Shown here one piece after another: positions 46,299 to 56,595 of a stretch of DNA of 64,000 nucleotides. The stretch comes from Marinobacterium zhoushanense (lineage in GTDB: Bacteria; Pseudomonadota; Gammaproteobacteria; Pseudomonadales; Balneatricaceae), in NCBI RefSeq assembly GCF_014641945.1, contig NZ_BMIJ01000004.1:62001-126000 (forward strand). The letters run 5' to 3'. The stretch's first letter is position 1; the number at the start of each line of letters is the position of its first letter. The notes below the pieces were generated by a model. That model saw nothing but the letters and a program-made list of their open reading frames with translations, searched no databases and was not told the origin of the DNA. A program made the translations under genes and the position numbers.

Positions 46299-48326
46299 TT
46301 AAGTCCGCGCCAGCACACGCTGCGCAGTCTCGACGACGGCAGCTACGGTAAAACCGAAATGCTCGAACAATATCTCAGCGGGTGCCGACTCGCCAAACCC
46401 ATGCATCGCCACCACCTCACCATCCAACCCGACATAGCGGTGCCAACTCTCGGGCCGGGCCATCTCCACCGCCACTCTGGCGCGTACCGAAGCCGGCAGC
46501 AGCGCGTCGCGATACTCAGCCGGCTGCTGCTCGAAACGCTCGATACAGGGAACGGACAGCACGCGCACAACGATGCCCTGCCCGGCCAGCTGCTCACCCG
46601 CTGTCAGCGCCAAGGCCACCTCTGAGCCCGAGGCCAGCAGGATCAGATCGGGCAGCCCTTCACAATCGGCAACGGCATAGGCGCCACGCTCTATCTGCGC
46701 CAGCTGTGCGGCGTCACGGGGCAACGCCGGCAGGTTCTGGCGTGACAATACCAGGGCAGTAGGCCCATCCTTGCGCGCCAACGCCTCACACCAGGCCGTG
46801 GCGGTCTCGGTTTCGTCACAGGGGCGCCAGGTTTCCAGATTCGGGGTCTGGCGCAGGCTGGCCAGCTGTTCTACCGGCTGATGGGTCGGTCCGTCCTCAC
46901 CCAATCCGATGGAATCGTGGGTATAGACAAAGATCGAGCGGATCTTCATCAGTGCCGCCATGCGCACGGCGTTGCGGGCGTACTCCATGAACATCAGAAA
47001 GGTGCCACCATAGGGGATAAAGCCGCCGTGCAGGGCGATGCCGTTCATCATTGCGCTCATGCCGAACTCGCGCACACCATAGTGAATATAGTTGCCGGCC
47101 CGCTGCTCGCTTGAGACGGCCAGCGAGCCGGACCACTGGGTCAGGTTGGACGGTGCCAGATCGGCCGAGCCACCGAGTAGCTCGGGCATCGATGGCGCCA
47201 GACGTTCCAACACCTGCTGCGAACTCTTGCGGGTAGCCTGGGTACGCGCCGCGAGCTGGCACTGCCTCAGCAGTTGCTCACGCTGATCTGTCCATCCTTC
47301 CGGCAGTTCACCGGCCAGGCGCCGCTGCAACTCGGCCGCCAGCTCCGGATAAGCTTGCGCATAAGACTCGAAACGCTGCTGCCACTGCACCTCCAGCGCC
47401 GCCCCCCTTTCACGGCTATCCCAGGCAGAGCAGATGTCCGCTGGAATCTCGAATGGAGCATAGGGCCAATCCAGCGCTTCGCGCGCCGCGGCGATCTCGG
47501 CCTCGCCCAAGGGTGCACCATGACAGTCGTGACTGCCGGCCTTGTTCGGCGCACCAAAGCCGATTGTGGTTTTACAGCAGATCAGCGTCGGCCGTCGCGT
47601 CTCCTCCTTAGCCTGCAGGATCGCAACATCCACTGCCTGGGCACTGTGCCCATCGACCGCCTCGATCACCTGCCAGCCGTAGGCGCGAAAGCGTTCCGGA
47701 GTGTTGTCACTGAACCAGCCCTCCACCTCGCCATCGATGGAGATGCCGTTGTCATCGTAGAACACAATCAACTTGCCCAGCTCCAGGGTACCGGCCAGCG
47801 AACAGACTTCGTGGGAGACCCCCTCCATCAGGCAACCGTCACCGACAAAAGTGTAGGTGTGGTGGTCGATGATCGGGTGACCGGGGCGGTTGAACTGGGC
47901 GGCCAACGTTTGCTCAGCCAGCGCCATGCCCACTGCATTGGCCAACCCCTGCCCCAACGGGCCGGTGGTGGTCTCCACGCCCGGCGTATAGCCGAGCTCC
48001 GGATGTCCGGGCGTCGCCGAATGCAGCTGGCGGAAACGCTTGAGTTCATCGAGTGACAGCGCGTAACCGGACAGGTGTAGCAGGCTGTACAGCAGCATCG
48101 AGCCGTGACCGTTGGAGAGTACGAAGCGGTCGCGATCGGCCCAACCGGGATTGCCCGGATTGTGACGCAGATGCCGATTCCAGAGCACCTCAGCGATATC
48201 CGCCATCCCCATCGGCGCTCCCGGGTGACCGGAGTTGGCTCGCTGCACGGCATCCATGCTCAGGGCGCGGATCGCATTGGCCAACTGGCGTGGAGATAAA
48301 CCTCCTGCGTTTATACCCGTGGTCAT
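46299..48326 (-). CDS. tkt: Transketolase
   Basis: Thiamine-diphosphate enzyme of the non-oxidative pentose phosphate pathway. At 675 residues it has the ThDP motif [13 protein letters not shown] with downstream DDN, the N-terminal substrate histidine in [19 protein letters not shown], and the pyrimidine-domain [20 protein letters not shown]. Its start overlaps the tal stop codon (ATGA). Inclusion in a polyol operon suggests dedicated capacity for pentose phosphates from pentitols. Confidence 0.95.
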   Translation of the reverse strand: MTTGINAGGLSPRQLANAIRALSMDAVQRANSGHPGAPMGMADIAEVLWNRHLRHNPGNPGWADRDRFVLSNGHGSMLLYSLLHLSGYALSLDELKRFRQLHSATPGHPELGYTPGVETTTGPLGQGLANAVGMALAEQTLAAQFNRPGHPIIDHHTYTFVGDGCLMEGVSHEVCSLAGTLELGKLIVFYDDNGISIDGEVEGWFSDNTPERFRAYGWQVIEAVDGHSAQAVDVAILQAKEETRRPTLICCKTTIGFGAPNKAGSHDCHGAPLGEAEIAAAREALDWPYAPFEIPADICSAWDSRERGAALEVQWQQRFESYAQAYPELAAELQRRLAGELPEGWTDQREQLLRQCQLAARTQATRKSSQQVLERLAPSMPELLGGSADLAPSNLTQWSGSLAVSSEQRAGNYIHYGVREFGMSAMMNGIALHGGFIPYGGTFLMFMEYARNAVRMAALMKIRSIFVYTHDSIGLGEDGPTHQPVEQLASLRQTPNLETWRPCDETETATAWCEALARKDGPTALVLSRQNLPALPRDAAQLAQIERGAYAVADCEGLPDLILLASGSEVALALTAGEQLAGQGIVVRVLSVPCIERFEQQPAEYRDALLPASVRARVAVEMARPESWHRYVGLDGEVVAMHGFGESAPAEILFEHFGFTVAAVVETAQRVLART

Positions 48327-49294
48327 GACCGACCTCCCCGTATCCGCTCACTTAGCAGCGCTTCGAGCTTGAGCTGATCCGCCTCAAACCCGCGAATCCC
48401 CTCCGCCAGCTTCTCCGTGGCCATGGCGTCTTCGTTCATCTGCCAGCGGAACTGGGCTTCGCTCAACGGTTCAACCGGCTCGCCCGCCGGCGAGGGTTCT
48501 GTGCCAAGCACTGGCTCGACTGCACCCTCGGCGGAGGCCAGCTCGTCAAGCAGCGCTGGACTGATGGTCAGCCGGTCGCATCCTGCCAGCGCCAGTATCT
48601 CGCCGCAGTTGCGGAAACTCGCGCCCATTACAACGGTTGGGTAGCCCTGCTGGCGAAAATAGCGATAGATCCGCTGCACCGACAGCACCCCCGGCTCCTG
48701 CGCCGGGGCATACGCCTTATCCGGCTGATCCCGCCGGTACCAGTCAAGAATGCGACCGACGAAGGGTGAGATCAGCCAGACCCCGGCTTCGGCACAGGCT
48801 CGCGCCTGGGCAAAGCTGAAGATCAGCGTCAGGTTACAGGCGATCCCCTCACGCTCAAGCACCTCGGCGGCGCGGATCCCCTCCCAGGTCGCCGCCAGCT
48901 TTATCAGCACCCGGTCACGACTGACGCCCGCTTGTTCATACAGTGCGATCAGTTGCCGTGCCTTGGCGATACTGGCATCGGTATCGAAGGAGAGACGCGC
49001 ATTCACCTCGGTGGAGACCCGCCCCGGCACCAGCGCCAGGATCTTCTGTCCCATTGCAACCACCAGGCGGTCACAGGCATCGTCGACGGCCGCATCAATG
49101 CCCGCGCGCTCGTGGATCGACTCCTGCAGGATCTGCTCGAGCAGCCTGTCATACTGCCCCGACTGCACCGCTTTCAGTATCAACGATGGATTGGTGGTGG
49201 CATCCTCAGGCGCAAATCGGGCAATCGCGTCCAGATCGCCGGTATCGGCGACGACAACGCTGTACTGTTTCAATTGTTGCAAAAGCGTGGGCAT
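48323..49294 (-). CDS. tal: Transaldolase
   Basis: Transfers dihydroxyacetone units between sugar phosphates. The 323-residue class I enzyme has the N-terminal [14 protein letters not shown] block and Schiff-base lysine in [11 protein letters not shown]. The frame begins with a GTG at 49315, but the ATG at 49294 has a GAGGAG site 10 bases upstream, so it is chosen. It begins 7 bases after the dehydrogenase stop codon and overlaps tkt by 4 bases, so the three are tightly linked. TalB-type by length. Confidence 0.94.
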   Translation of the reverse strand: MPTLLQQLKQYSVVVADTGDLDAIARFAPEDATTNPSLILKAVQSGQYDRLLEQILQESIHERAGIDAAVDDACDRLVVAMGQKILALVPGRVSTEVNARLSFDTDASIAKARQLIALYEQAGVSRDRVLIKLAATWEGIRAAEVLEREGIACNLTLIFSFAQARACAEAGVWLISPFVGRILDWYRRDQPDKAYAPAQEPGVLSVQRIYRYFRQQGYPTVVMGASFRNCGEILALAGCDRLTISPALLDELASAEGAVEPVLGTEPSPAGEPVEPLSEAQFRWQMNEDAMATEKLAEGIRGFEADQLKLEALLSERIRGGRS

Positions 49295-49301
49295 AACCTG
49301 A

Positions 49302-50789
49302 TTACTCCTCGACACAATCGGCCATTGTCAGTTCCAGCGTCTTCCGTACGCCCAAGGTCTGCAGGCGCTCAAGCTGCAGGCGGAAGGCATCGACGAAGGC
49401 TTGGCTCGCCGGGATCTGCCTACCGAACACCAGATCCAGCGCCAGCACGCGTTCCACCTGATCGGTGCCCGGACGGGTCGCCTGCCGCACCAGCTCCACA
49501 CGCGGATCGCCCACCTGAAAAGCGTTGCCGTTCTCGTCAACGCCTTGCTGGTACTGACACCAGGCGGCAAAGATCAACGCAATTCTTTGTAGCGGCGCGC
49601 CCGCCTCTATCTGGCCAAGCAGTGTCGGTATCACGAATTTGGGCAGCCGCGACGAGCCGTCATAACCGATACGGCTGATCTGATCGCAGATGCCGGTGTT
49701 GGAAAAACGCTCGATCAGCGTGTCCTTGTACTGCTCCAGATCGATACTGGGCACAGCGGCCAGCAGCGGCGTCACGTCCCGGTCCATGTAGGCACGCACG
49801 TATTCGCGCAGCTGGGTATCCTGCATGGTCTCGTGGGCATACTGATGCCCCAGCAATGCGCCAAGGTACGCCAGCGCCTGATGGCTGCCATTGAGCAGGC
49901 CGATCTTCATCTCCTCGTAGGGGGAGACATCGTCGGTGAACTGTACACCGACCTCCTCCCATGCCGGGCGTCCATTGCAAAACTTGTCTTCCAGCACCCA
50001 CTGAATAAACGGCTCTGCCACCACCGGCCAGGCATCCTCAACTCCGGTCTCGGCCTGTAGTTGCGCTCGGTGCGTCTGACTGGTCATCGGTGTAATCCGG
50101 TCGACCATGGAGTTGGGGAAGCTGACATGATCGGCAATCCAGTCGTGCAGCGCGCGGTCACGCAGTGCCGCAAATCCGAGCAGTGCATTGCGCGCCACCC
50201 TGCCGTTGTGCGGCAGGTTATCGCAGGACATCACCGTGAACGGCCCGACACCGGCATCACGGCGCCGGGCCAGCGCTTCTGTCAGGAAACCGAATACCGT
50301 AGTCGGCTTTTTCGGGTATTCCAGGTCGTGCCGTATCTCCGGCAGCTCTGACAGAAACTCTCCGCTGCTGTCATCAGTGCAATAGCCGCCCTCAGTGATA
50401 GTCAGTGACACGATCCGCGTGGCCGGATCGGCGAGCCGTGCAATCAATGCTTCCTGCCCCTCCTCGGCGAGCAGGAAGTCGCCAATCGAACCCACCACCT
50501 GGATCTGGGTATCGGCGCCGTCACCCAGCTCATACAGAGTGTAGAGATAATCCTGAGAGGCCAAGGCATCGCGCATGGCGCGATCCTCCGCGCGCAGGCC
50601 GACGCCACAGATGCCCCACTCCCGTGCACCGCCCTGATTCAGCAACTGCTCGGTGTAGATCGCCTGGTGGGCGCGGTGAAATCCACCCACCCCGATATGC
50701 ACTATCCCCTGCCTGACCTGGCGGCGGTCGTAGCTGGGCTTGACCAGCCGTTGCGGCAGCAACTCCAGGTTTTCATTATTCAGTTTCAT
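49302..50789 (-). CDS. mtlD: Mannitol 2-dehydrogenase family polyol dehydrogenase
   Basis: NAD-dependent long-chain dehydrogenase of 495 residues that oxidises mannitol to fructose and, in related enzymes, D-arabitol to xylulose. Family features: N-terminal [27 protein letters not shown], and the active-site segment [11 protein letters not shown], with lysine, asparagine and histidine at the positions known in Pseudomonas fluorescens mannitol dehydrogenase. It follows the ATPase gene in the polyol operon. Fructose made here would be taken by the fructokinase at 33 kb; xylulose by XylB. Confidence 0.92.
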   Translation of the reverse strand: MKLNNENLELLPQRLVKPSYDRRQVRQGIVHIGVGGFHRAHQAIYTEQLLNQGGAREWGICGVGLRAEDRAMRDALASQDYLYTLYELGDGADTQIQVVGSIGDFLLAEEGQEALIARLADPATRIVSLTITEGGYCTDDSSGEFLSELPEIRHDLEYPKKPTTVFGFLTEALARRRDAGVGPFTVMSCDNLPHNGRVARNALLGFAALRDRALHDWIADHVSFPNSMVDRITPMTSQTHRAQLQAETGVEDAWPVVAEPFIQWVLEDKFCNGRPAWEEVGVQFTDDVSPYEEMKIGLLNGSHQALAYLGALLGHQYAHETMQDTQLREYVRAYMDRDVTPLLAAVPSIDLEQYKDTLIERFSNTGICDQISRIGYDGSSRLPKFVIPTLLGQIEAGAPLQRIALIFAAWCQYQQGVDENGNAFQVGDPRVELVRQATRPGTDQVERVLALDLVFGRQIPASQAFVDAFRLQLERLQTLGVRKTLELTMADCVEE

Positions 50790-50836
50790 CGCATTTACCT
50801 TGGATCCCCGGATCCGCTGTTGTTCATCGAGCGGCG

Positions 50837-50850
50837 CCTGAAATCAGGCA
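50837..50850 (-). other. Small palindrome between mtlK and mtlD
   Basis: GCCTGA-AA-TCAGGC lies in the 127-base gap before the dehydrogenase gene, next to a second short inverted repeat at about 50863-50880. It may be an mRNA-processing or stability element within the polyol operon. Confidence 0.4.
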
Positions 50851-50916
50851 AAGGCCGCCCTGACCTGCCGAAAGACAGGCCTGAAAATTTTGATTCTATA
50901 AGTGTTAGCTAGGGCT

Positions 50917-52026
50917 TCAGGCCGCCTGAGCCGGCGCGCCCGGCTTAGGGATTGCACGCCCTTCAGCATCAAACAGGTGGCAGTGCGCCAGCTCCGGCAC
51001 CAGGCTGACCTCCTGACCGTAGCGGCCCATGTAATCCCCCGAGGCCCGTACCGTCAGTGTTTCGCCGTTCGGTGCTTTGACATAGCAGTAGGTATCCGCC
51101 CCCAGATGCTCGGTCACATCGAGCTTTACACTGAACTCACTGACACCGGCGTCGGCCACCTGAATATGCTCGGGGCGCACACCAAAGGTCACAACGTCCC
51201 CCACCTTCACCGTACGACCATCCAGCGGCAGGGTGTATACAGGGCCACTGTCCAAAGCGACAGTGACGCTGGCAGCGTCCGATGCCTTCACCTGGGCATT
51301 CAAAAACGCCATCTTCGGTGTGCCGATAAAGCCTGCCACGAACTGGTTAACCGGGTGGCGATACAGCTCCAGCGGCGAGCCCACCTGCTCGATGTTGCCG
51401 CCGTTCAGTACCACAACCTTATCCGCCAGCGTCATCGCCTCCACCTGATCGTGGGTGACATAGATCATGGTCGCATTCAGTTCCTGATGCAGTCGCGCCA
51501 GTTCCAGACGCATCTGCACCCGCAGGGCCGCATCCAGGTTGGACAGCGGCTCATCGAACAGGAAGATCTTCGGCTGGCGCACGATGGCGCGACCGATCGC
51601 GACCCGCTGACGCTGGCCACCGGAGAGCGCCTTGGGCTTGCGTTCGAGCAGGTGATCCAGCTCCAGGATCCTCGCCGCTTCAGACACCTTGGACTCCACT
51701 TCGGACTTGGCGACACCAGCCAGATCCAGCGCGAACGACATGTTTTTCTTCACCGACATGTGTGGATAGAGGGCGTAGGTCTGGAACACCATCGCCAGGT
51801 CGCGCTTGGCCGGAGCCATATCGGTGATCTCTTTATCATCGAGATGGATGTGACCGCTGGTGACCTCCTCCAGACCGGCAATCAGCCTCAGCAGGGTGGA
51901 TTTACCGCAACCGGATGGACCGACAAAGACAACGAATTCGTGGTCTTTTATATCCAGGTCGATACCTTTTATGATTTCGATCCCTTCGAAGACTTTTTTC
52001 AGATTACGGATAGTCAGATTAGCCAT
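50917..52026 (-). CDS. mtlK: Polyol ABC importer ATPase
   Basis: MalK-type ATPase of 369 residues with Walker [12 protein letters not shown] (~36), signature [12 protein letters not shown] (~134), Walker [13 protein letters not shown] and switch histidine in [10 protein letters not shown], plus the C-terminal TOBE-like domain. It is the fourth component gene of the mtlEFGK-like polyol importer (also called SmoEFGK in rhodobacters) and follows the MalG-type permease by 15 bases. Gene name by context with mtlD and the AraC regulator. Confidence 0.88.
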   Translation of the reverse strand: MANLTIRNLKKVFEGIEIIKGIDLDIKDHEFVVFVGPSGCGKSTLLRLIAGLEEVTSGHIHLDDKEITDMAPAKRDLAMVFQTYALYPHMSVKKNMSFALDLAGVAKSEVESKVSEAARILELDHLLERKPKALSGGQRQRVAIGRAIVRQPKIFLFDEPLSNLDAALRVQMRLELARLHQELNATMIYVTHDQVEAMTLADKVVVLNGGNIEQVGSPLELYRHPVNQFVAGFIGTPKMAFLNAQVKASDAASVTVALDSGPVYTLPLDGRTVKVGDVVTFGVRPEHIQVADAGVSEFSVKLDVTEHLGADTYCYVKAPNGETLTVRASGDYMGRYGQEVSLVPELAHCHLFDAEGRAIPKPGAPAQAA

Positions 52027-52041
52027 GGGAAAACCTTTTTC

Positions 52042-52878
52042 TTATTTAACAGCGCCGAAGGAGAGACCGCGGACCAGTTGTTTCTGGCTCAGCCAGCCAA
52101 AAATCAGGATCGGAGCACAGGCCAGCGTCGACACCGCCGACAATTTGGCCCAGAACAGCCCTTCGGGACTTGAATAGGACGCGACCAGCGCGGTTAGCGG
52201 AGCTGCACCAGAGGCGGTCAGGTTCAATGACCAGAACGCTTCATTCCAACTCAGAATCAACGACAGCAGGATGGTGGACGCCAGACCTCCCTTCGCAATC
52301 GGCAGCAAGACACGGTAGATCTCCTGCCCCGGGGTGGCGCCATCCAATCGGGCGGCCTCCAGAATGTCCTTGGGGATCTCCTTGAAGTAGGTGTACACCA
52401 TCCACACCATGATCGGCAGGTTGATCAGGGTATAGATGATCACCAGACCAAGCTTGGTATCGAGCAGACCAAAATCCTTGAACAGCAGGTAGATCGGTAC
52501 CAGCACACCAACCGGCGGCAACATCTTGGTGGATAGCATCCACAGCAGGGTGTTCTTGGTACGCTTGGTTTCAAAGAACGCCATGGAATAGGCCGCCGGC
52601 ACCGCCAGCAGCATGCCGATAAAAGTGGAGCCGAAGGAGACCACCACCGAGTTCCAGGCATAGTGGAAATAGTCGCTGCGCTCGTCGATATGGATGTAGT
52701 TCTCCAGCGTCGGCGCAAAGAACAGCTGCGGCGGGCTGGTGAAAGCATCGATCTCGGTCTTGAAGCTGGTCAGCAACATCCAGAAGATCGGGAAAAAGAT
52801 GGCCAGCGCCACCAGCCAGGCCAGGGAGCCAATCAGCACGGTGCGCAGATGACGGGTTTGTTTTAGGGATAACATCAT
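52042..52878 (-). CDS. mtlG: Polyol ABC importer permease, MalG/MtlG type
   Basis: A 278-residue inner-membrane permease. The first segment is VLIGSLAWLVALAIFFPIFW, the coupling loop DILEAARLDGATPGQEIYRVL, and the tail LVRGLSFGAVK resembles mannitol/sorbitol permeases. It is preceded after 13 bases by its partner permease gene. Together they carry mannitol, sorbitol or arabitol inward. Confidence 0.88.
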   Translation of the reverse strand: MMLSLKQTRHLRTVLIGSLAWLVALAIFFPIFWMLLTSFKTEIDAFTSPPQLFFAPTLENYIHIDERSDYFHYAWNSVVVSFGSTFIGMLLAVPAAYSMAFFETKRTKNTLLWMLSTKMLPPVGVLVPIYLLFKDFGLLDTKLGLVIIYTLINLPIMVWMVYTYFKEIPKDILEAARLDGATPGQEIYRVLLPIAKGGLASTILLSLILSWNEAFWSLNLTASGAAPLTALVASYSSPEGLFWAKLSAVSTLACAPILIFGWLSQKQLVRGLSFGAVK

Positions 52879-52891
52879 ACAATCCTCCGCC

Positions 52892-53842
52892 TCAGGCCTT
52901 GTCGGTCAGGTTTTTGCCGATCATGCGTACCAGCATGAAGGCCGCGATATTGGCGATGACAACGGCGATCAAACCGCCGGCCGAGGCCATACCGACATCG
53001 AACTGCAGCAGCGCCTGGCTGTAGATCAGGAACGCCAGGTTAGTGGTCTCATAACCCGGACCACCGCCGGTGGTGGTGAAGATCTCGGCAAAGATCGACA
53101 GCAGGAAGATGGTCTCTATCATGATCACCACGGCGATGGGGCGCGCCAGATGCGGCAACGTGATATGCCAGAAGATCGCGATGGGACCGGCACCATCGAG
53201 GCGCGCAGCGTCCTTCTGCTCCTGGTCCAGCGACTGCATCGCCGTCATCAGGATCAGCACGGCAAACGGTATCCACTGCCAGGACACGATCAGAATGATC
53301 GCCTGCAACGGGTAGTCGGTGAACCAGTCGATTGGCGTGGCACCAAAGAAGCGCCAGACAGCAGCCAGCACTCCTGAAACCGGGTGCAGCAACAGATTCT
53401 TCCATACCAGCGCACTTACCGTGGGCATGATAAAGAAGGGCGAGATCAGCATCACACGCACGATGCCGCGACCGAAAAACGGTGTATCGACCAGCACCGC
53501 GATCAACACACCGGCGACGACACTTATCGCCAATACCGACAGCACCAGCCAGAGGGTATTGAATGCACCGGCGACGAAGCCCTCATCGGTCAGGAAGTAA
53601 TAAAAGTTCTCCAGGCCGACAAACTCGTTATCTCCCGGGTAGAGCAGGTTGTATCGGATCAGAGAGAAGTAGATGGTCATGGCCAGAGGAACGGCCATCC
53701 AAACCAGCAGTGCCAGCACCGAAGGTGACACCATCGCCAGTCCGACACGGCTCCTGCGGCGCTTCTGCAACTTGGGACCAGCGCTCCCGGTCGCCATGTC
53801 GCTCGCAGTATTCACCCCTGCCTGCAGACTTGTGATACTCAT
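52892..53842 (-). CDS. mtlF: Polyol ABC importer permease, MalF/MtlF type
   Basis: A 316-residue inner-membrane permease with segments such as VSPSVLALLVWMAVPLAMTI and the coupling loop KDAARLDGAGPIAIFWHI. The frame can be read from 53887, but that extension would run through the strong intercistronic hairpin (53875-53897). The ATG at 53842 is therefore taken as the start, although its ribosome-binding site (GAGA) is modest. Confidence 0.86.
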   Translation of the reverse strand: MSITSLQAGVNTASDMATGSAGPKLQKRRRSRVGLAMVSPSVLALLVWMAVPLAMTIYFSLIRYNLLYPGDNEFVGLENFYYFLTDEGFVAGAFNTLWLVLSVLAISVVAGVLIAVLVDTPFFGRGIVRVMLISPFFIMPTVSALVWKNLLLHPVSGVLAAVWRFFGATPIDWFTDYPLQAIILIVSWQWIPFAVLILMTAMQSLDQEQKDAARLDGAGPIAIFWHITLPHLARPIAVVIMIETIFLLSIFAEIFTTTGGGPGYETTNLAFLIYSQALLQFDVGMASAGGLIAVVIANIAAFMLVRMIGKNLTDKA

Positions 53843-53874
53843 GGATTTTCTCTTTCTTATGATTATTGGAGAAG

Positions 53875-53897
53875 CGGCCGGCGCCAAGCGCCGGCCG
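53875..53897 (-). other. Intercistronic hairpin between mtlE and mtlF
   Basis: CGGCCGGCGC and GCGCCGGCCG form a perfect 10-bp all-GC stem with loop CAA, nine bases after the binding-protein stop codon. No U tract. It is the strongest of the four such hairpins in the window. Confidence 0.85.
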
Positions 53898-53905
53898 TTA
53901 ACGCA

Positions 53906-55219
53906 TTACTTGATATAGTGCGCGCGCTTCATCTCCCGCTCGGACACCGACTGAGCACTCTTCAGCGCTTGCGCCACCGGCATGTTGCCGGACAGCGCAC
54001 CGGAGATCAGCTTGCCCACCTGGGTTGCAATGGACTGGAACTCCGGAATCGACACCAACTGAATTCCGCTGTAAGGCACGGGCTTCAGGGTCGGGTCGTT
54101 CGGATTGGCACGCTTGAGGGACTCCAGTGTGGTCTTGGCGAAAGCCGCTGCATTCATGTACGCATCATTGCGATAGGTAGAGAGACGGGTACCCGGCGGA
54201 ATCGCCGTAATGCCGAACTTCTGCTCAACCAGTCCCGCGTACTCCTTCGACGTAGCCCAGGTCACGAACTCCCTGGCGGCATCCTTGGAATCGGAGGTTG
54301 CCGGGATCGCCAGGGCCCAGGACCAAAGCCAACCCGCCCCTTTCTCGGTCACCTCTTTCGGTGCCAGAGCAAAGCCGACATCATTGGACACCTTGCTCTG
54401 ACTCTCATCGGTGACGAAGGATCCGGCGACGGTAGCATCTACCCACATGGCGCACTTACCAGAGTTGAACAGTGCCAGGTTTTCATTGAAGCCGTTGGAT
54501 GAAGCCCCCGGCGGCCCATAATTCCCCAGCAGATCGGTATAAAACTCAACCGCCTTGGTCCACTCGGGACCTGTGAACTCCGGATGCCAGCTCTCATCGA
54601 ACCAGCGCGCACCGAAAGCGTTGGCCAAGGTCGTAACCAGCGCCATGTTTTCACCCCAGCCGGCCTTGCCGCGCAGGCAAATTCCGTACTGCTCCTGGTC
54701 TGGCTTGTGCAGCGTTTTGGCAAACTCACGCATCTGCTCCCAGGTCGGCTGTTCAGGCATGCTCAGGCCCGCCTTTTCGAACAGATCTTTGCGGTAATAG
54801 GTCATGGAGCTTTCGCCATAAAACGGCAGCGCATAAAGCTTGCCGTGCACCGAAAGACCGTCACGTACCGACGGAAAGATATCGTCGACATCGTAGCTGG
54901 CAGGCAGGTTATCCAGCTCAGTCAGCCAGCCGCGCTCGCCCCAGAGCCCGGTTTCGTACAACCCGATGGTCATCACGTCAAACTGGCCGCCGTTGGTGGC
55001 GATATCGGTTGTCAGGCGCTGACGAAGTACGTTCTCCTCCAACACGACCCAATCCAGCTTGATATCCGGATGCGATTGTTCGAACTCATTTGAGAGCTCC
55101 TGCATGCGGATCATGTCGCCGTTATTGACTGTGCCGATGGTAACGGTAGTTGCAGCAGTGGCTGCCGTTGAGAGAGCGATGGCGGATGCCATCAGCGCGG
55201 GAGTAAAGCAAGTTTTCAT
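53906..55219 (-). CDS. mtlE: Periplasmic polyol-binding protein
   Basis: A 437-residue secreted family 1 binding protein. The signal peptide MKTCFTPALMASAIALSTAA ends near ATA-A. The mature part has the polyol-binding group pattern: VTIGTVNNGDMIRMQELSNE, VMTIGLYETGLWGERGWLTEL and YYRKDLFEKAGL. The frame extends to 55402, but the ATG at 55219 follows AAGGAGT and begins the signal peptide. First gene of an eight-gene operon that runs through the dehydrogenase, tal, tkt and xylB. Ligands are probably mannitol, sorbitol or D-arabitol. Confidence 0.9.
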   Translation of the reverse strand: MKTCFTPALMASAIALSTAATAATTVTIGTVNNGDMIRMQELSNEFEQSHPDIKLDWVVLEENVLRQRLTTDIATNGGQFDVMTIGLYETGLWGERGWLTELDNLPASYDVDDIFPSVRDGLSVHGKLYALPFYGESSMTYYRKDLFEKAGLSMPEQPTWEQMREFAKTLHKPDQEQYGICLRGKAGWGENMALVTTLANAFGARWFDESWHPEFTGPEWTKAVEFYTDLLGNYGPPGASSNGFNENLALFNSGKCAMWVDATVAGSFVTDESQSKVSNDVGFALAPKEVTEKGAGWLWSWALAIPATSDSKDAAREFVTWATSKEYAGLVEQKFGITAIPPGTRLSTYRNDAYMNAAAFAKTTLESLKRANPNDPTLKPVPYSGIQLVSIPEFQSIATQVGKLISGALSGNMPVAQALKSAQSVSEREMKRAHYIK

Positions 55220-55560
55220 TAGAGTACACTCCTTTGCCGAGCGAGTGGCCGGCTTATTGTTATCTTTTTTGTTACCCTTCCGCCGTCCGAAATCGGATCG
55301 CGCGGGGAGCGAGGGTGGGTTAATTACACTGCAGGCCCGGCATGCGAACAAATCCATATTCAACAAATTCCCTATACTTTTTTGCACATTAGCTAGCGAC
55401 AAGCAAACTGCTAAATTTATTTAAGATATATTTAGTCTATTAATTTCATAATGTTATCTATATATGCATGATTTACCGGTGCAAAAAAGTGTACATGCCA
55501 CGTACGATTTCCTATCATTGAAACAGTCTAGTAAAAATAATAACCGTTCACATTTAGGCC
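55220..55560. other. Divergent promoter region between mtlE and the AraC regulator
   Basis: 341 bases without a gene. It is strongly AT-rich between about 55405 and 55550, where promoters for both directions should lie, and it would hold the AraC-type activator sites. Short repeated motifs (TTTTGCAC at 55380 and GCAAAAAAGTGTACATG near 55481) are visible, but no clear pair of direct repeats could be defined. Confidence 0.6.
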
Positions 55561-56478
55561 ATGACTAACCGCCCTACTCGCCAATCCGATCCCTCCTATG
55601 AGCTGATCAACCACCGGACGAACGGCTCGATTCTGTATCGCCAGCACGGGTTCCCCGATGAGCTGGTTCGCTGGCACTATCACAAGGAGTACGAACTCCA
55701 TCTGATCACCCACAGCACGGGCAAAGTGTTTGTCGGCGACTACATCGGCAACTTCTATCCCGGTAACCTGATCCTGACCGGCCCCAACCTGCCCCATAAC
55801 TGGATCAGCCACACCGATGAACAGGAGGTCTACCCGGAACGGGACAAGGTGGTGGTCTTTACCGACGAGACGATCCAGCACGCACGCCAGGTTATGCCCG
55901 AATTCAGTGAGCTGGATGAGTTGCTGAACCGGTCCCGATTCGGCATCGAGTTTCTGGGCAGTGACACCATCCGCGAAGCCTATCGACTGATGCAGTCGAT
56001 CTCGACTTCCGAGGGGCTTAAAAGCCTGGCCCACTTCCTTGAGTTCATGGATCTGCTGGCGAAAACTGGCGACTATCGCTTGCTGTCGAGCGAAAACTAC
56101 TTTTCAGCAGCGGGGGAAAAGAACCAGCATCGTGTCAATCAGGCGGTGAACTACATCTTCGAGCACTTTCAAGAAGAGTTGAGTCTCGAGGAGGTCGCGG
56201 AAGAGCTGGGGATGCAACCCACCTATTTCTCACGTTTTTTCCGTCAGGCTACAGGCCGCCGCTTCGTCGAGTTCGTTAACAGCCTGAGAATCAACCGTGC
56301 CTGCGATCGACTGGCGCACACCGATATACCGATCACGGATATCTGCTTCGAAGTGGGTTTTACCAATATCTCCAACTTCAATCGACGCTTCATGGCACTG
56401 AAGCAGATGACCCCCTCCGAATACCGGAGACTGTCGCCGGTCGCCTGCCAGTTCGAACCGAGCGCTCGATTGGTCTGA
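55561..56478 (+). CDS. mtlR: AraC-family activator of the polyol operon (MtlR-like)
   Basis: A 305-residue regulator with an N-terminal cupin-like sensor domain (WHYHKEYELHLITHSTGKVF, GNLILTGPNLPHNW) and two C-terminal helix-turn-helix motifs (SLEEVAEELGMQPTYFSRFF; ITDICFEVGFTNISNFNRRF). This arrangement matches the mannitol/sorbitol/arabitol activators of Pseudomonas. It is divergent from the polyol operon and ends before a bidirectional terminator. The inducer is expected to be a polyol. Confidence 0.9.
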   Translation: MTNRPTRQSDPSYELINHRTNGSILYRQHGFPDELVRWHYHKEYELHLITHSTGKVFVGDYIGNFYPGNLILTGPNLPHNWISHTDEQEVYPERDKVVVFTDETIQHARQVMPEFSELDELLNRSRFGIEFLGSDTIREAYRLMQSISTSEGLKSLAHFLEFMDLLAKTGDYRLLSSENYFSAAGEKNQHRVNQAVNYIFEHFQEELSLEEVAEELGMQPTYFSRFFRQATGRRFVEFVNSLRINRACDRLAHTDIPITDICFEVGFTNISNFNRRFMALKQMTPSEYRRLSPVACQFEPSARLV

Positions 56479-56541
56479 ATCCGACGCAATAGCAGAGCCA
56501 GAGCCCTACCCGCTATCGCCCTTCAACTGGAGATAAGCATG

Positions 56542-56574
56542 AAAAAGCCGCGCCCGAAGGCACGGCTTTTGTTT
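56542..56574. terminator. Bidirectional terminator between the AraC and protease genes
   Basis: AAAAGCCG-CGCC-CGAA-GGCA-CGGCTTTT forms a stable stem with a UUCG/CGAA tetraloop. T runs flank it on both strands (CTTTTGTTT on plus, CTTTTTC on minus), as expected for convergent genes. Confidence 0.9.
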
Positions 56575-56595
56575 CAATGACAGAGCGACGGGCTC

